Origin: Straminergon stramineum
Lineage: Eukaryota; Streptophyta; Bryopsida; Hypnales; Calliergonaceae
NCBI GenBank assembly: GCA_963920665.1
Contig: OY987270.1
Span: 18,874,019-18,938,018 of the forward strand
DNA: 64,000 bases
Direction of reading: 5' to 3'
Shown here: piece after piece, positions 61,110 through 64,000 of the stretch
Numbering within the stretch: position 1 is the first letter of the stretch
Layout of the letters: each line of letters starts with the position of its first letter
The notes under the pieces: model-generated
The model's database searches: none
Told to the model about the DNA's origin: nothing
What the model saw: the letters and a program-made list of their open reading frames with translations, nothing else
Position numbers and translations under genes: made by a program

Positions 61110-62310
61110 CCCCTAAACGACCAGGGTCTTTTTTTTGCTAAATAAGAATCAAAACTGCCATTTCTATTGCAAAGAGTGAATTTTTTTGAAAATTGTGTTT
61201 TTGGACATCTAACCGCAAGATCTTACACCTAACTAGTACGAGAAAGTGTGGAATAAATTTCAAAATTTTTGATAGGATAAATTGCAATATATTTTCATTT
61301 AATAAAAGTGAAGAAAACAATTTTTAACATTGTAGGACTAGATTATTTGACTTTGAATCTTCTTTACTTCAAGTTTTTGCACTATAGAGTTTTGGGGTTT
61401 AAATCTTTATGGTGAAAAATTGAGTTGAGAGTCTAGGAAAAAAATGAAAATTCAAAAAAACTTAATTTTTATTCTTAAAAGAAATTTGAAGTAGAAGTAG
61501 GTATGAGATAGAAGGAAAATTTTAATTATTAATATCTCTAAGATGGAATTAAAATGCACTAATCCCGATGGTGAGATTGTTTTAGAAAAAAAATTAAACC
61601 ATAGAAATTTTTGGTTTTGAAAAATTATAAAATTTGCATTCAGAAATGAATCCTACAAGTTATTTTTTCAAGAAGATACTTAGATTGACCAAAATACAAG
61701 ATTGTTGATAACTTTCACATCACTTATCCAAATGAAATGAATCCAGCTTTCCACATAGAAAAAAATATAATCTATGAGAAAAAGAAATTGAAAGAAATTC
61801 AAATCTATGGATTTTTTTAATTCCTGTTTTGAGCTTATTTGGGCGTAACTTTTGATCCCGAGTACCAATTGACAAAAAAATTATATTCCACGAAGCTAGT
61901 TCTCCATAACAACATTGGGTTGATTGATTGTAATCTCATTTCAATGCCCACCATGCATTGCAAGCTCTACCACGAATTGCAGAATGCTTGAAATGTTCGA
62001 GAAAATGTTGTGAAATTTAAGATGAGCAGTCCCAACTTTCTTGTCTTTCATTGACCGCAAAAGGTCATCATTTCAAAATATTCTCACTAAGATATGCTCC
62101 TACAAAGTGTGTTTCCATTGATCCAAATAACACTTCAAACTCCTAAATTGTATGGTCAAATAATCTGAATTTGTTTAGGTACTCTCTCTCTCTCTGATTA
62201 TGATGATTACATTCTATCCATGCTCACCAAAAAATGAGAAAACAAATTGCTCAAGTTCTTGGGAACTTTCGCCTATTTTAAAAGACCCCCTTCCCTTGGG
62301 TCCTTTGGGA
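61110..62310. mobile_element. TTAA-flanked element, family 1 relative, longer
   Basis: TTAA (61,106-61,109) then CCCCTAAACGACCAGGG; right end GGGTCCTTTGGGA then TTAA (62,311-62,314). It matches family 1 in reverse orientation over its first 800 bp (CCTAACTAGTACGAGAAAG, TTGAGTTGAGAGTC), then has about 400 bp of extra sequence. Non-coding. Confidence 0.7.
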
Positions 62311-63757
62311 TTAAAGAAAAGATCGCCGATGTTTAAATTTAAATTTGAAAAATCATTAATTTTTTCACTTGTAAAATTGAAATTTCAAGCACATTCACAA
62401 AAATCCATGATTATTTATTATTAAAAAAGATAAATAGTTTAAATGAATCATAAATGTATAACAACTTAGTTAATTTGAAGCCTAGAAAATAAATTTTAAC
62501 ATCCTACACTATTGTACACACTATATTGTACATGTTAAAGAAAACACTAAACTTTTTTGAATGCATGTAACTTTCATATGAGTTTTCTTCACTTTTTCTT
62601 CAAAATTTATACTTGTTTCATACCTACATGATTGCAATAAACACTTGTCCTTTTTTTTATCCCCTTAGTCTAAGACGGGTGGGTTTTGGCTCATAACTTT
62701 TGCATTGTATGTCATTTTGATATGAAACTTGAAATCAAAGTACATGTAGAAGTTGTAAACATTGAATAATTTTATTCCACTATTAAAAATATGATTTTTA
62801 TTTTTAAATAGCCTCCAATTGGATGTCTACTTTTGCCATTTGGAGGGATTTAGTACTATTTGTGACCCCAAAGGCAAATTTGAAGTTCAAAATTAGTATA
62901 GAAGGTCTTCTACTATGGTTACCTCAACCTACAAAGAGATTTTCTTAAAATAATAATTTTTCTACCTTTCACATGTGCTCAAAGTGTACAACTTTTGTGC
63001 GCAAGTGCAAAAAAAACAATTATTTTCCCAAAGATGCAAATGGTTGAAAAGGAGCACCTTTAAGTTCAAAAAATGGTCAATTTTTTAAAATTATTTTCTA
63101 AAAATCAAACATCAAAGTATCTATTTTTTGGGTATTTCCATCTCTCTCTTTTAGTGCATGACTTTTAGAGATAAATTTTCTTGGCTTGAATTCTTGTGAG
63201 CATATTATTTTTAATGCTTTTCAAATTACCCATAATTTATTTCATTTAAAAAAAACTATTCTAAAAGTCATTGGTCTCACTAAAATAGGTAGTTTTGAGA
63301 CAAAAACAACAAGTGTTTCATACAACAACCCACTTCACAAACAAAACTAAAACTTTTGCAATTTATAGCATGCTTGGAGTCGTATTCTTATCAAGGTTTA
63401 CCTCTAAGTGAAAACAAATTTAACAATGCTTGTAGTGAATTGAACTTCAAATCCTTCACTTTAATGCTTTATAATTGTCATTATATATGAATAGCTCTAT
63501 TAATTCTTAGAAATGAAATAACGTATCCTCTAAAAGTCATAAAATTTTCAGATTTGTTTAGTGAAAACTAGAGGTTATAATCTAAACTAAAATTTTGGTT
63601 CATTTGGTAAATAAGAAAACGTGGGTTGAGGCTCACAACTTCAAACTAAAATTATTTATTCATTTTGGAAGTTTTTAGAATTTTTCAAGGAAAATGGAAA
63701 CTAATCTTGGAAAGCTGAATTCTGTTATTCTGTTACTGTTGCTCAAAAGCAGAGAAT

Positions 63758-63790
63758 ATCTTTCATTTGTTTCAAAAAAAAAGAAAAAGT
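63758..63790 (+). mobile_element. Possible ultra-short retroposon
   Basis: ATCTTTCATTTGTTTC followed by an A-rich tail, between AGAGAAT at 63,751-63,757 and 63,791-63,797. The duplication is only 7 bp, so chance is possible. Confidence 0.4.
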
Positions 63791-63940
63791 AGAGAATGTC
63801 ATGGTAAGTGTCAAAATTAAGTCTTACAAACAAAAGTCAAATGTACTAACTAAAGATATACTTCAAGGAATGCCAAATTTTAAAACATTGTCCTGATATA
63901 AAAGTAAAAAAACTAAAATAGTGTAAGTGACCCATTCTTG

Positions 63941-63956
63941 CCCCCCCCCCCCCCCC
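63941..63956 (+). repeat. Poly-C tract, 16 bases
   Basis: Uninterrupted C run. Its complement has the same length as the poly-G tract at 25,304-25,319. Confidence 0.9.
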
Positions 63957-64000
63957 TTTTCATAGTATAGGCTAGTGTATTTCCAATCAATTGTGGTTTA

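Larger units (their letters stand above)
62315..64000. other. Anonymous AT-rich DNA at the right edge
   Basis: No gene was recognised. Contains a 33-bp insertion-like A-tailed segment (63,758-63,790) between AGAGAAT copies and a 16-base poly-C run. Confidence 0.45.

Overview
The window looks like nuclear DNA from a large, AT-rich, repeat-dominated plant genome. The evidence is the strong A+T bias, plant-type ankyrin-PGG genes, a CACTA-type element, many small inverted-repeat elements and retroposon tails. A gymnosperm or another large-genome land plant is a guess, because nothing here fixes the species. Only two convincing protein genes are present. No rRNA, tRNA or CRISPR array was seen.

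The layout is governed by a direct segmental duplication. Block A (1 to about 18,200, continuing off the left edge) and block B (about 37,973 to 51,100) are collinear and highly similar, with an offset near 38 kb. Each holds one intact single-ORF gene on the minus strand (12,608-14,326 and 45,260-46,978). Each gene encodes a 572-residue ankyrin-repeat membrane protein of the ACD6-like/PGG class. Upstream of each gene lies a GC-richer segment that I read as a TATA box plus a non-coding first exon, joined to the coding exon by an intron of about 0.98 kb. That segment is itself tandemly duplicated in both blocks, so the module duplication predates the 38-kb duplication.

The rest is layered mobile DNA. 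Block A carries a 5,343-bp CACTA-type insertion (5,709-11,051) that is absent from block B, where the empty site is preserved. Across the whole window there is a large set of non-coding elements with ends CCCCTAAAGGAC or a close variant, flanked by TTAA. They fall into several length families, some nested in one another and one converted into a 741-bp near-perfect palindrome (19,534-20,274). The TTAA flank plus CCCY terminus is the piggyBac-type signature, which is unexpected in a land plant; a TA duplication with an extra terminal A cannot be excluded. Other items are a probable solo LTR full of CCAATTTGGAA-like motifs (56,364-57,529), several further inverted-repeat elements, and a family of retroposon 3' tails. 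Some of those tails are only about 25-45 bp long yet still have target-site duplications or a matching empty site.

The ankyrin repeats of the two genes have diverged much more than their membrane domains, consistent with diversification of the recognition half of a defence-type receptor family. The interblock region (18.2-37.9 kb) and the right end (51.1-64 kb) are essentially all repeats and anonymous AT-rich sequence.
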